From a virus: DNA of 41,234 bases. The position numbers and the translations under genes are program-made. Under the pieces are notes generated by a model. The model made no database searches. It worked only from the letters and a program-made list of their open reading frames with translations, and was not told the origin of the DNA. This document shows positions 1-5,136 of the stretch, one piece after another. Location: positions 1-41,234 of the IMG/VR virus record IMGVR_UViG_3300037070_006263; one strand, given 5' to 3'. How positions within the stretch are numbered: the stretch's first letter is position 1; each line of letters starts with the position of its first letter.

Positions 1-402
1 AGAACCTGGTATATTGGTTTGAACAATCCAATACTGACTGTTTCCGTTATGTGCTTTTTTCCTGAGTATGTTTTCTATCTTGAAATTTGACTTTTTCGTA
101 TCTGCTGAAAAATCTCTAAGTCTTTTTTCCAGTTCATTTGTTACAAAATCGTCTATCGGTTCCATCGGCACAAATGGATAGTTCTCTGGTAAGGAACAGG
201 CTAAGCCGAGTTGCTTATTTTTCTGTTCTTTCCATTCAACTTTCATGCCTGATGGGCCTGTAATATTTCCGTTTATGTCAGTCGCCATTATTTTAGTTCC
301 TGTATATCCATAAGGTTTCCATGTCAGGTCTGCATCTCCGAACTCTGCCTTAACATCTACTGTTCTAATATCGCTCTTCTTTTTCACTACTAATGTTTTC
401 AT
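1..402 (-). CDS. Hypothetical protein, 3' end cut by window edge
   Basis: Leftward frame open for 134 codons from an ATG at 402 to the window edge, so the C-terminus is missing. The visible part starts MKTLVVKKKSDIRTVDVK and is mixed alpha/beta and soluble, with no signal peptide or membrane segment. I do not recognise a family. The start is chosen because the repeated intercistronic element (406-417) lies 3 nt upstream and the stop of the next leftward gene is at 421. It is the last visible gene of the leftward mini-gene block and longer than its neighbours. Confidence 0.75.
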   Translation of the reverse strand, partial: MKTLVVKKKSDIRTVDVKAEFGDADLTWKPYGYTGTKIMATDINGNITGPSGMKVEWKEQKNKQLGLACSLPENYPFVPMEPIDDFVTNELEKRLRDFSADTKKSNFKIENILRKKAHNGNSQYWIVQTNIPGS

Positions 403-420
403 TTTACTGATAAAAAATAT

Positions 421-507
421 TTAAATCTCTCGGCAATCGGGGCAGACATTCGCATCGTATGTTATTACTCCGCACCATATACATTTGTCCTCTGTCATTT
501 CTAACAT
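421..507 (-). CDS. 28-aa zinc-ribbon microprotein
   Basis: ATG at 507 to TAA at 421, 28 aa. It contains C-I-W-C near residue 9 and C-P-D-C near residue 22, a minimal two-knuckle zinc ribbon. An intercistronic element (514-526) precedes the start by 6 nt, and its stop lies 3 nt from the element of the next gene. Function unknown. Such peptides usually bind nucleic acid or a host protein, but nothing here decides which. Confidence 0.6.
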   Translation of the reverse strand: MLEMTEDKCIWCGVITYDANVCPDCREI

Positions 508-529
508 TTTTCTACTGGTAAAAAAATAA

Positions 530-739
530 TTAACGTCTTATTACGCCATTCGGACAGCTATAAGATGTTGCGATTCCGTATCTGTCAGCAGTTAAAGGAA
601 TACAGCCATCTTCTAATTTCTGATTCATGTTATCCTGTCGGGCAAAATATGCCCAAGACATTCCGACTACGACAAGCAGGATTATTATTAACATTATTAT
701 GCCTCCTGCGTGGCTTTTGTTTTGTGTTTGATTTGACAT
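530..739 (-). CDS. Small single-pass membrane protein
   Basis: 69 aa. A hydrophilic N-terminus of about 12 residues is followed by a strongly hydrophobic segment (about residues 14-31, IIMLIIILLVVVGMSWAYF), then a polar tail with two cysteines (about 46 and 62). It is probably an inner-membrane protein with an external tail able to form one disulfide. The intercistronic element abuts the ATG directly, with no spacer. It is adjacent to another membrane protein gene (751-999), so the two may act together. No family recognised. Confidence 0.7.
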   Translation of the reverse strand: MSNQTQNKSHAGGIIMLIIILLVVVGMSWAYFARQDNMNQKLEDGCIPLTADRYGIATSYSCPNGVIRR

Positions 740-750
740 CTGATAAAAAA

Positions 751-999
751 TTAATTTGAGTTCGTAAAATTCATTGCGTCATTTCGTCTTTTTTCTAAGT
801 CTCTTTTTATTTTATATTCTTCCATCTTTCGTATTTCCTTAAGTTCTTTCTGCATGTTTGAAACCTGCCCGCCTTTTTTCAAGAACCACATCATTATTAT
901 TGCTGGAATTATTAATACTAAACCAATTGGCAATAATAAAACGCCAACTATGATCAGTAATATTCCAAATACATATCCTATATTTCTAAGAATTCCCAT
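751..999 (-). CDS. Membrane protein with cytosolic coiled-coil tail
   Basis: 82 aa. Residues about 7-38 are almost wholly hydrophobic and probably form one or two membrane helices. They are followed by a charged, lysine/glutamate-rich helical tail (about 46-75) with coiled-coil character. An element copy (1008-1019) lies 8 nt before the ATG. The stop codon touches the element of the next gene, so the gap between the two genes consists only of that element. The architecture resembles small viral membrane or holin-like proteins, but no specific function can be assigned. Confidence 0.7.
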   Translation of the reverse strand: MGILRNIGYVFGILLIIVGVLLLPIGLVLIIPAIIMMWFLKKGGQVSNMQKELKEIRKMEEYKIKRDLEKRRNDAMNFTNSN

Positions 1000-1022
1000 T
1001 TTTGATTACTGATAAAAAATAC

Positions 1023-1181
1023 TTAAGAATATTTTACTGATTTCTTTTTTGACCATGCCCAACCGCAAGCAGGACAGAAAATAATTGAATCATCATTTTC
1101 AAGTTCTTTAAGTTTCGTATTACATTCAGGACATACGAATTTGAATAGGCAGGTCAGAACATGCTTATCTATTTTTGTCAT
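1023..1181 (-). CDS. Zinc-ribbon protein, 52 aa
   Basis: ATG at 1181, TAA at 1023-1025. It has two zinc knuckles, CPEC (about residue 17) and CPAC-GW (about residue 36), followed by a basic tail (WSKKKSVKYS). The fold expected is a rubredoxin/transcription-factor-type zinc ribbon, common in archaeal small regulators and ribosome- or RNAP-associated proteins. The element at 1189-1200 precedes the start by 7 nt. Function not assignable. Confidence 0.65.
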   Translation of the reverse strand: MTKIDKHVLTCLFKFVCPECNTKLKELENDDSIIFCPACGWAWSKKKSVKYS

Positions 1182-1204
1182 TTTTGTTACTGATAAAAAA
1201 TAAT

Positions 1205-1276
1205 TTATCGTTCGAAGAATATTTCTATGCCGTTAAATTCATCATATTTTCTTGTTGTTATAACTCGCTTAAACAT
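1205..1276 (-). CDS. Possible 23-aa peptide overlapping the upstream gene
   Basis: ATG at 1276, TAA at 1205. Its start overlaps the last 8 nt of the gene at 1269-1478 in another frame. It is basic at the N-terminus (MFKRVITTRKYDEF) and acidic/aromatic at the end. It lacks its own element copy, so it would depend on translational coupling; a frameshift extension of the upstream gene is an alternative. Weakly supported. Confidence 0.3.
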   Translation of the reverse strand: MFKRVITTRKYDEFNGIEIFFER

Positions 1277-1478
1277 AAAAGCCATATTTCTTAAATCCCT
1301 CTGCTGAGATTCCTGTATCTGTCTTTATAACAAATCGGTCTCGGTCTAAAACTCTTATGCTTATATGTTCAAGTTCTGAAAAATATTCTAAGTGCTCTTT
1401 TAATTCGCTGTCAGTTAGCATATTAATATTTTCGATTTTTGAAATTGTTTTCATTTTTTTTATGTATTCTTTTGTCAT
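1269..1478 (-). CDS. Hypothetical protein, 69 aa
   Basis: Charged, soluble, probably alpha/beta: a helical lysine/glutamate-rich N-terminal half is followed by strand-like IRVLDRDRFVIKTDT and a glycine turn. No cysteines and no membrane segment. The element at 1487-1498 lies 8 nt before the ATG. No family recognised. The last residues overlap a possible 23-aa peptide gene in another frame. Confidence 0.65.
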   Translation of the reverse strand: MTKEYIKKMKTISKIENINMLTDSELKEHLEYFSELEHISIRVLDRDRFVIKTDTGISAEGFKKYGFYV

Positions 1479-1498
1479 TTTATTTTACTGATAAAAAA

Positions 1499-1666
1499 TT
1501 ATTGTTTTGTTATTGCAACTCTGTAAAGATTTATCTGACTTGAAATTGATTTCAGGAACTCATAAGTGTCCTGTTCTGCTTCCGTATCATAAAATAGTTT
1601 TGTCGCAAGATTGCTGACTACCGTATAAGCCTCAGCTAAGGCATCCGTATTATTTCTATGTACCAT
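1499..1666 (-). CDS. Hypothetical helical protein, 55 aa
   Basis: ATG at 1666, TAA at 1499-1501. Starts MVHRNNTDALAEAYTVV and looks almost entirely alpha-helical and acidic, ending QINLYRVAITKQ. The AACAG variant of the element (1674-1685) lies 7 nt before the start. The stop overlaps the edge of the next element copy (1487-1498). Small acidic helical viral proteins are often DNA mimics or host-protein inhibitors, but that is only a possibility here. Confidence 0.6.
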   Translation of the reverse strand: MVHRNNTDALAEAYTVVSNLATKLFYDTEAEQDTYEFLKSISSQINLYRVAITKQ

Positions 1667-1708
1667 TTTGATTACTGTTAAAAAATATCATAAGCTAATA
1701 TTTTTCTA

Positions 1709-1745
1709 AGTACTAACTGTAATTGACCATAAACAGATTAGTACT
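1709..1745 (-). ncRNA. Candidate hairpin RNA after an element copy
   Basis: AGTACTAA (1709-1716) pairs with TTAGTACT (1738-1745). The stem continues inward as CTGT (1717-1720) with ACAG (1733-1736) across a one-base bulge, giving 12 base pairs around a 12-nt loop. It follows the element copy at 1743-1754 and overlaps its last bases. Leftward, the only frame from this unit is a 5-codon ATG, so a noncoding product is more likely than a peptide. It could also act as a terminator or processing hairpin. Confidence 0.45.
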
Positions 1746-1758
1746 GTTAAAAAATATT

Positions 1759-1824
1759 TTAAGGTCTTTTATGCAGGTAAGAAACCAAACCTGTTCTTAA
1801 TATTACTATTAAGAAAAACCTTAA
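1759..1824 (-). ncRNA. Candidate three-way-junction RNA between two element copies
   Basis: P1: TTAAGGT (1759-1765) with ACCTTAA (1818-1824). P2: CAGGT (1774-1778) with ACCTG (1789-1793). P3: TTCTTAATA (1794-1802) with TATTAAGAA (1807-1815) and a 4-nt loop. P2 and P3 are contiguous, so they could stack. It lies between element copies at 1833-1845 (9 nt upstream in the leftward direction) and 1743-1754. No ATG frame exists in this unit, so an RNA product is the simplest reading. All pairs are exact Watson-Crick in the sequence; the fold itself is inferred. Confidence 0.5.
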
Positions 1825-1851
1825 GATATTATACTGATAAAAAAATATTTT

Positions 1852-2112
1852 TTAATGTCCTGATTCTAATTTTTCTTCAATTGAAAATGCAACATGATAA
1901 GAATCTGAACCGCCAAAGACCTGTATTATTATGCAGTCATAAGCATTAACTAAATCTGAAAATGCCTGAAAATCTATCGGTTCATCTTCCGTAAGATATT
2001 CAACTGTTAGAACTTTTCTGCCCTGTCCGTCATTTCCGATTGAATGATTTTCTTCTAAGTTATATGTACCTGTTCTAATTGCATCTAACAAATTTTCTAA
2101 TTTGGTTTTCAT
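1852..2112 (-). CDS. Hypothetical acidic protein, 86 aa
   Basis: Soluble alpha/beta protein: helix MKTKLENLLDAIRTGTY, strands around KVLTVEYLT and CIIIQVFGG, acidic C-terminus. No recognisable motif. The element (2120-2130, lacking the final TA) lies 7 nt before the ATG. The upstream gene (2109-2225) runs through that element and overlaps this start by 4 nt (ATGA), so the two are probably translationally coupled as well as possibly having separate promoters. Confidence 0.7.
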   Translation of the reverse strand: MKTKLENLLDAIRTGTYNLEENHSIGNDGQGRKVLTVEYLTEDEPIDFQAFSDLVNAYDCIIIQVFGGSDSYHVAFSIEEKLESGH

Positions 2113-2225
2113 TTTGATTCTGATAAAAAACTTAAGTAATTTTCATGTCTGATTACGCATCTTTTACAATGCTGAACATCAGTTTTATTTTTTCCGCCAC
2201 AGGCAGAACAATAATCATATATCAT
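2109..2225 (-). CDS. Zinc-ribbon microprotein, 38 aa
   Basis: ATG at 2225, TGA at 2109-2111. It carries C-S-A-C-GG (about residue 6) and C-K-R-C (about residue 20), a compact zinc ribbon resembling the double-zinc-ribbon knuckles of archaeal proteins. The element 2226-2237 directly abuts the start, its final A being the A of the ATG. Unusually, the gene's own last codons (LSFLSESK) are encoded by the element of the next gene, so that copy is both coding and putatively regulatory. Confidence 0.6.
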   Translation of the reverse strand: MIYDYCSACGGKNKTDVQHCKRCVIRHENYLSFLSESK

Positions 2226-2240
2226 ACTGTTAAAAAATAA

Positions 2241-2405
2241 TTAATAACAATTTCTTCCTGTCCTGCATATATGACAATCTGACATATTTTCAAAAATTTC
2301 TGTTGCAGATTCCTTATACAGATGTTTTAAATCTGGTTCATATTTTTGAAATGTTCTAAATTGTCTTTTACAGTTCAGGCATCTTAATGTAAGATATTTT
2401 TTCAT
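2241..2405 (-). CDS. Zinc-binding protein, 54 aa
   Basis: ATG at 2405, TAA at 2241. CLNC knuckle near residue 9 and CHIC plus a further Cys at the C-terminus (about residues 44-53), separated by a basic/aromatic helical stretch. The element copy here (2414-2422) is weak because its T-tract is short. Likely a nucleic-acid- or protein-binding zinc protein; no family recognised. Confidence 0.6.
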   Translation of the reverse strand: MKKYLTLRCLNCKRQFRTFQKYEPDLKHLYKESATEIFENMSDCHICRTGRNCY

Positions 2406-2417
2406 TTTGATTTACTG

Positions 2418-2552
2418 TTAAACAGTTTTCAAACTTGGCCGATTTTTATATGCCTGACTGTTTGCAACCAGAACAGGTTTTATTTTATCGGCACTGCGGC
2501 CGTTTGAATACTGGTAAAAATTGGATTTTGTATTTATTCCTTGTCTGTTCAT
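2418..2552 (-). CDS. Possible 44-aa basic protein
   Basis: ATG at 2552, TAA at 2418. Starts MNRQGINTKSNFYQYSNG; basic, without cysteines. It overlaps the possible gene at 2485-2586 in another frame and spans the structured segment 2438-2492 and an internal element copy (2510-2520), which argues against it being a simple coding unit. Only one of these overlapping interpretations, or neither, may be real. Confidence 0.25.
   Translation of the reverse strand: MNRQGINTKSNFYQYSNGRSADKIKPVLVANSQAYKNRPSLKTV
2438..2492 (-). ncRNA. Candidate rod-like structured RNA
   Basis: GCCGAT (2438-2443) pairs with ATCGGC (2487-2492). Inside, CCTG (2453-2456) pairs with CAGG (2474-2477) and CTG (2458-2460) with CAG (2469-2471), giving a nested rod. 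It lies just downstream (leftward) of the element copy at 2510-2520, which has no start codon within 10 nt. This is the third element-led unit in the block that looks like RNA rather than protein. Confidence 0.35.
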
Positions 2553-2586
2553 GACAGGAATTATAAAAGCCACTGGCTTTTATCAT
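2485..2586 (-). CDS. Possible 33-aa peptide with hairpin at its start
   Basis: ATG at 2586 directly abuts the ACCAG variant of the element (2587-2598); TAA at 2485. The codons right after the start form a perfect 9-bp hairpin (2563-2571 with 2575-2583, 3-nt loop), unusual for a coding start and suggesting a translation-controlling or noncoding role. The peptide is basic with two Cys (about residues 11 and 32). The frame overlaps another candidate (2418-2552). Low confidence as a gene. Confidence 0.3.
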   Translation of the reverse strand: MIKASGFYNSCHEQTRNKYKIQFLPVFKRPQCR

Positions 2587-2601
2587 ACTGGTAAAAAATA
2601 T

Positions 2602-2697
2602 TTAATTTAATTTACAAAGCAAAACTTTCATTGCAGCTATTTCATTTATGAATTCTTTTCTGTTTGCTTTTAATAATTTTTTCATTGATTTAGACAT
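2602..2697 (-). CDS. Small basic helical peptide, 31 aa
   Basis: ATG at 2697, TAA at 2602. MSKSMKKLLKANRKEF... is a strongly basic amphipathic helix with a single late cysteine. The element 2706-2718 lies 8 nt upstream, as for other genes of the block, and this is the main reason for calling it. Could bind nucleic acid or membranes. It is the first gene of the leftward block downstream of the control region. Confidence 0.5.
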   Translation of the reverse strand: MSKSMKKLLKANRKEFINEIAAMKVLLCKLN

Positions 2698-2798
2698 TTT
2701 ATTTTACTGGTAAAAAAATAATGTTTTATTTTCCCTATTAAGGGCGCAACTTATTTCTAAGTTACGTTATTCGACCCTTTCTTTTTATATCGTGAAAT

Positions 2799-2864
2799 TC
2801 ATCGGCCATGTTCTTTTTTAAGGAACATCTTGCAAAAGCAAGTCATCAGCAGTACTGATTCCAC
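2799..2864 (-). CDS. Possible 21-aa leader peptide
   Basis: GTG at 2864 preceded at 9 nt by AAGGAG, one of the better Shine-Dalgarno matches on this strand, and ending TGA at 2799. The product MESVLLMTCFCK... is short with a CFC pair. Without the ribosome-binding site it would not be worth listing. Could be a leader for the leftward block. Confidence 0.25.
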   Translation of the reverse strand: MESVLLMTCFCKMFLKKEHGR

Positions 2865-3061
2865 GTTTTATCTCTCCTTTTTTCATTCATGGTTTTGTCC
2901 ATGCATAAGACCGTTCAAAAAAAACTTCCATAATATTCACGCGCCCGTATGCGAATTCGCCCCTTTATTCAGGTGGCTGTTTGCTTATGATTACGCAGGT
3001 CGCTATCCCCAAACTGGCTTTTTATTCCAGTTCGGTTCATTTCACTGTATTACAATTATAA

Positions 3062-3110
3062 GTATATACAAGGTTATACTTAAGTATATACTAGGGATAA
3101 CCTTTAAATC
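3062..3110 (+). promoter_or_regulatory. Operator/promoter copy A
   Basis: The 14-bp palindrome TATACTTAAGTATA (3075-3088) lies between two GTATATAC palindromes (3062-3069, 3084-3091). GGTTAT (3072-3077) forms an inverted repeat with ATAACC (3097-3102). A TATA-like CTTTAAAT follows (3102-3109). About 30 bp are repeated in the same orientation at 3286-3316, including an exact 14-mer ACTTAAGTATATAC. Symmetry and duplication suggest binding of a dimeric repressor, plausibly the small protein encoded at 3321. Confidence 0.55.
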
Positions 3111-3127
3111 GTCTTAAATAGGACAAA

Positions 3128-3199
3128 ATGCAGCAAATTCCTGATTTTACAAGTAGTTGTAGAATTGCGGCTGGCGGAAATTGCGGATGGCGGAATTAA
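3128..3199 (+). CDS. Possible 23-aa peptide after operator A
   Basis: ATG at 3128 is preceded by AGGA 4 nt upstream and by a TATA-like box about 20 nt upstream. Product MQQIPDFTSSCRIAAGG... is glycine-rich at the end. The frame spans the 16-bp tandem repeat (3164-3195); because 16 is not a multiple of three the repeat cannot be explained by the peptide. May be a leader rather than a functional protein. Confidence 0.25.
   Translation: MQQIPDFTSSCRIAAGGNCGWRN
3164..3195. repeat. 16-bp tandem repeat, iteron-like
   Basis: ATTGCGGCTGGCGGAA (3164-3179) is immediately followed by ATTGCGGATGGCGGAA (3180-3195), with one mismatch. It is a GC-rich island in AT-rich surroundings, followed by GCATGAA repeats (3204-3210, 3218-3224) and a GCATGC palindrome. 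Tandem repeats in a control region beside duplicated operators are typical of initiator-protein sites, so this is a candidate replication origin or regulator site. No replication initiator is recognised in the window. Confidence 0.4.
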
Positions 3200-3205
3200 G
3201 CAGGC

Positions 3206-3283
3206 ATGAATTTTAAGCATGAAATACGGCATGCTACCAGTTGTAATAGCGCTAATACAATCAGTAGCAGGTTGAACATATAA
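3206..3283 (+). CDS. Possible 25-aa peptide
   Basis: ATG at 3206, TAA at 3281-3283, ending just before operator copy B. Product MNFKHEIRHATSCNSANT... has no recognisable feature and no clear ribosome-binding site. The reading frame also contains GCTACCAGT and CAGTAGC, the half sites over-represented in this genome, so the DNA may be under selection for other reasons. Confidence 0.2.
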   Translation: MNFKHEIRHATSCNSANTISSRLNI

Positions 3284-3285
3284 GA

Positions 3286-3316
3286 ATATATACTAAGGTA
3301 TAACTTAAGTATATAC
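3286..3316 (+). promoter_or_regulatory. Operator/promoter copy B before the rightward operon
   Basis: Near-copy of operator A: TATATACTAAGG followed by TAACTTAAGTATATAC ending 4 nt before the ATG at 3321. With the start so close, the mRNA would be leaderless or the site would overlap the transcription start, so binding here would block initiation. This is the likely control point for the long rightward cassette; autoregulation by the first gene is inferred. Confidence 0.5.
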
Positions 3317-3320
3317 GGAA

Positions 3321-3491
3321 ATGGTACAGAGTACGACCATGTTAAAGGTAGATGTGAAATCTGATAGCCTGCTGGAAATTTTAGCGGAAAAAGATAGCCG
3401 TACCAAAATAGGTGAATTCAGATTCCTTCTACGAGAAAGAGCAAAACAATTAGGGCTACTTGAAACAGTAGCAAGGAGAAAAGAGAATTGA
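3321..3491 (+). CDS. Small DNA-binding regulator candidate (RHH-like)
   Basis: ATG at 3321, TGA at 3489-3491, 56 aa. A strand-like MLKVDVKSD is followed by a helix (SLLEILAEKD), a turn and a second helix (GEFRFLLRERAKQLGLL). This is the strand-helix-helix order of ribbon-helix-helix (Arc/CopG-type) dimers, which bind palindromic operators through the N-terminal strand. It is the first gene after the duplicated palindromic operator, so a self-regulating repressor is a reasonable guess. The stop overlaps the TTG start of the next gene. The fold assignment is from pattern only. Confidence 0.55.
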   Translation: MVQSTTMLKVDVKSDSLLEILAEKDSRTKIGEFRFLLRERAKQLGLLETVARRKEN

Positions 3492-3676
3492 CAGAAAAAA
3501 AACGGTACGTTGAATTCAATAACTTAAACAGGACACTAACTAATGAATCTTTTGTAATTGAAGTTTCAAAAAACTGCATAACTTGTGGCAGGAAATGTTT
3601 AAGAAATTATTGTAATAGCTGCCAAAAAATCTGGGATGATCTGGCCGTAGAACTCAGGAAGTTAGAAAATATATGA
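3488..3676 (+). CDS. Zinc-knuckle protein, 62 aa
   Basis: TTG start overlapping the upstream TGA (TTGA) with AAGGAG 9 nt upstream; this junction decides the start. The C-terminal half has CITC and, 11 residues further on, CNSC, a four-cysteine zinc knuckle, followed by an acidic helix. Ends with an ATGA junction to the next gene. Probably a nucleic-acid- or protein-binding accessory protein; no family recognised. Confidence 0.65.
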   Translation: MTEKKRYVEFNNLNRTLTNESFVIEVSKNCITCGRKCLRNYCNSCQKIWDDLAVELRKLENI

Positions 3677-3954
3677 GCGAACTTTTTGAGTATGTAAGAA
3701 TCGGACAGAATAACGAAGGATATGCATTAGTTGAAGTCTGCAATAAAGACCGAAAGACAGCAGTTAAATTATTTTTAGATACGATAGAAGAACTGTCTAA
3801 TTGTGAAGGTATCTTAACTGCATTTCCACAACTTAAAGTAGAAATGACAAATGCAAATAAAGACAGGGTTCCAATGGTTACCGTAAAAGGAGATGAGCAT
3901 TTGAATCCTACTGAGAAATTCATTGAAGAAAAAGTAAAGGTGGCATCTGAATAA
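3673..3954 (+). CDS. Hypothetical protein, 93 aa
   Basis: Begins MSELFEYVRIGQNN at an ATGA overlap with the upstream stop. Soluble alpha/beta protein with strands around YALVEVCN and VPMVTVKGD and an acidic helix between. One cysteine near residue 23 and one near residue 45, no zinc motif. It joins the next gene through a one-base overlap. Function unknown. Confidence 0.7.
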   Translation: MSELFEYVRIGQNNEGYALVEVCNKDRKTAVKLFLDTIEELSNCEGILTAFPQLKVEMTNANKDRVPMVTVKGDEHLNPTEKFIEEKVKVASE

Positions 3955-4355
3955 TGGCCGAGCAAAAACCGAAACCAAAACCGACATGCTATACCTGCGG
4001 ATATGAAATAATTTTTGACAGAAATGTAACAAGTCCGACATCAGGCCGAATGATACCTTTAGATCCTGATACGAAAAAACCACATGAATGTCAGGAAGTT
4101 AAAGCAGAACCGAAAAAAGAAGTGCTACCAGTAGCAGAAGCAGAGGAAAAACCCCAGGAATATGTTGATCATACACTGGCAAGACCGAGCGAAGTAAAAA
4201 TATTTTTTAGTGATAGTACCGATAAGTTATCAGAAGAATATAAGGAATTTCAGGTTGGAAAAAAGTTTGCATGGTCAAGAGCACAATATCAACCAGTCAT
4301 ATTAGATGGTAGAATAATTTTTAGCGTAGCGCTCTATTATGAGGTAGCGAAATAA
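3954..4355 (+). CDS. Hypothetical protein with N-terminal zinc motif
   Basis: 133 aa. A proline/lysine N-terminus is followed by CYTCGYEI (about residues 13-20) and, after a loop, HEC (about 44-46), which could complete a CxxC...HxC zinc site. This pattern is common in small archaeal and viral proteins that read substrate-like RMIPLD segments, but no family name is certain. A charged linker leads to a C-terminal beta-rich domain with YQPVILDGRIIFSVALYY. The gene contains a full copy of the palindrome GCTACCAGTAGC at 4124. Confidence 0.65.
   Translation: MAEQKPKPKPTCYTCGYEIIFDRNVTSPTSGRMIPLDPDTKKPHECQEVKAEPKKEVLPVAEAEEKPQEYVDHTLARPSEVKIFFSDSTDKLSEEYKEFQVGKKFAWSRAQYQPVILDGRIIFSVALYYEVAK
4124..4135. 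repeat. Palindrome GCTACCAGTAGC, copy 1
   Basis: First of five complete copies of GCTAC(CA/TG)GTAGC (also 12181, 13385, 17438, 29738). Here it is read in the frame that encodes L-P-V-A, whereas other copies lie in other frames or outside genes, so protein sequence does not explain it. Confidence 0.6.
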
Positions 4356-4356
4356 A

Positions 4357-4998
4357 ATGTCAGAACTGATACAGGTAAAAAAGAAAAAGAAAATAAGTAA
4401 AGAGCTGCAAGTTGCGCTTGATAACTTACTGATAGATTTTGAAAAGCTGCAATCAAAAGTTGATAAGGTCTTTGACTTAGGCAGGAAAGAAGGATTAGAC
4501 GATATGAAAATAGGCAGTCTGGTAAGAAAGAAAATGAAAGAAGAATATTCACAGAGAACAATACAAAGAGTACTGCCCGAAACAGCAAAACGAGATTATA
4601 ACATGAATAAAAATAAAAATGATACAGTTACCAATGAACAGGAATCGGACAAAATGTCCGATTCCGAACAGGAAACTATTGCTACTACAGGACAGGAACC
4701 ACAGCATGAATCAGAAATTACAACAGACGTAAATCAGACAGATCCAAACAGGACATTTAAAGAAACAATTACAGCTAAGAATAAAATAATAAAACAACAG
4801 CAGGAAGAAATTCAAGGTCTGAGGACAGAATTAGCAGTTAAAAATAAGAAGATTACGCAACTTGAAAAAAGACTGAGTTCTTATGAAAATAAAAAACCCA
4901 AGAAAAAAATAGATATTCAAAAAGAAAAACATGATACTCTTTTCCTGAAAGGCTTATCGTTACATCAAAAATTTGCGAGTGAAAAGAAAAATGAATAA
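4357..4998 (+). CDS. Helical protein, paralogue of the 7134 gene
   Basis: 213 aa. Lysine-rich start, then a helical module (about residues 20-80) with EGL-DDMKIGSLVRKKM-KEE and QRTIQRVLPE, which matches EGL-TEIEIRNMIEAAL and ERRIRQIMPE in the protein at 7134. The middle is acidic and low-complexity; residues about 135-190 form a long coiled coil; the end is basic. A winged-helix or ParB/KorB-like DNA-binding role is possible, but I only see the shared pattern. It contains a perfect 11-bp hairpin at codons about 95-103. It sits two genes before the GHKL ATPase. Confidence 0.7.
   Translation: MSELIQVKKKKKISKELQVALDNLLIDFEKLQSKVDKVFDLGRKEGLDDMKIGSLVRKKMKEEYSQRTIQRVLPETAKRDYNMNKNKNDTVTNEQESDKMSDSEQETIATTGQEPQHESEITTDVNQTDPNRTFKETITAKNKIIKQQQEEIQGLRTELAVKNKKITQLEKRLSSYENKKPKKKIDIQKEKHDTLFLKGLSLHQKFASEKKNE
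4641..4665. repeat. Perfect 11-bp inverted repeat inside a gene
   Basis: GGAATCGGACA (4641-4651) and TGTCCGATTCC (4655-4665) with a 3-nt loop, inside the gene at 4357 just after its helical module. The paralogous gene at 7134 has a perfect 8-bp hairpin at nearly the same codon position (7402-7422), so both may serve as pausing, processing or protein-binding sites. Confidence 0.6.
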
Positions 4999-5134
4999 TA
5001 ACGAATTTTTTATTTTTCTAAAAGAAATTATTTTTAGACAACAAGCTGAACTTGAAAGGTTAAACATAGCAAGAGACAATGAACGTAAGAAATTAACTGA
5101 TGAAATTGAAAAATTAAAGGAGTTGAAAAAATAA
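4991..5134 (+). CDS. Small coiled-coil protein, 47 aa
   Basis: ATG at 4991 overlaps the end of the upstream gene by 8 nt; TAA at 5132-5134, followed after 2 nt by the ATG of the GHKL ATPase. The N-terminus is aromatic and hydrophobic (NEFFIFLKEIIF), the rest a charged heptad-like helix. Its position directly before the ATPase suggests a small partner or oligomerisation subunit, but this is inferred from neighbourhood only. Confidence 0.6.
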   Translation: MNNNEFFIFLKEIIFRQQAELERLNIARDNERKKLTDEIEKLKELKK

Positions 5135-5136
5135 AA

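Larger units (their letters stand above)
406..2718 (-). repeat. Array of 15 intercistronic elements, consensus TTTTTTATCAGTA
   Basis: A short element recurs between genes of the leftward block. Plus-strand positions are 406-417, 514-526, 740-750, 1008-1019, 1189-1200, 1487-1498, 1674-1685, 1743-1754, 1833-1845, 2120-2130, 2226-2237, 2414-2422 (weak, short T-tract), 2510-2520, 2587-2598 and 2706-2718. Read leftward it is T5-7 followed by A(T/A/C)CAG(TA). It sits 0-8 nt before the start codon and often directly follows the previous stop: at 740-750 it is the whole gap between a TAA and an ATG. The T-run fits an archaeal oligo-T terminator, and AT-rich sequence just upstream could be a TATA box for a leaderless mRNA. 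A combined terminator/promoter is my inference; an RNA-processing or translation signal is possible. I saw no comparable array in the rightward genes. Confidence 0.8.
2719..3127. other. 409-nt largely noncoding control region
   Basis: No convincing gene. It holds a run of small perfect hairpins: CCCT/AGGG (2733-2744), AACTTA/TAAGTT (2748-2763) and ATGTTC/GAACAT (2808-2828). It also holds the upstream half of the first operator/promoter (from 3062). Several leftward frames of 14-23 codons begin here, one with a good ribosome-binding site (separate entry). The promoter of the leftward block must lie here or at the individual element copies; I see no unmistakable TATA box facing left. Confidence 0.5.

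Noticed and set aside
406-2718. CRISPR array
   Set aside because: The repeated unit is only about 13 nt, the spacing is gene-sized and irregular, and coding frames fill most intervals.
2830-3117. 95-codon rightward frame from a TTG in the control region
   Set aside because: No ribosome-binding site, odd composition, and it runs across operator A and several hairpins. The region looks noncoding.
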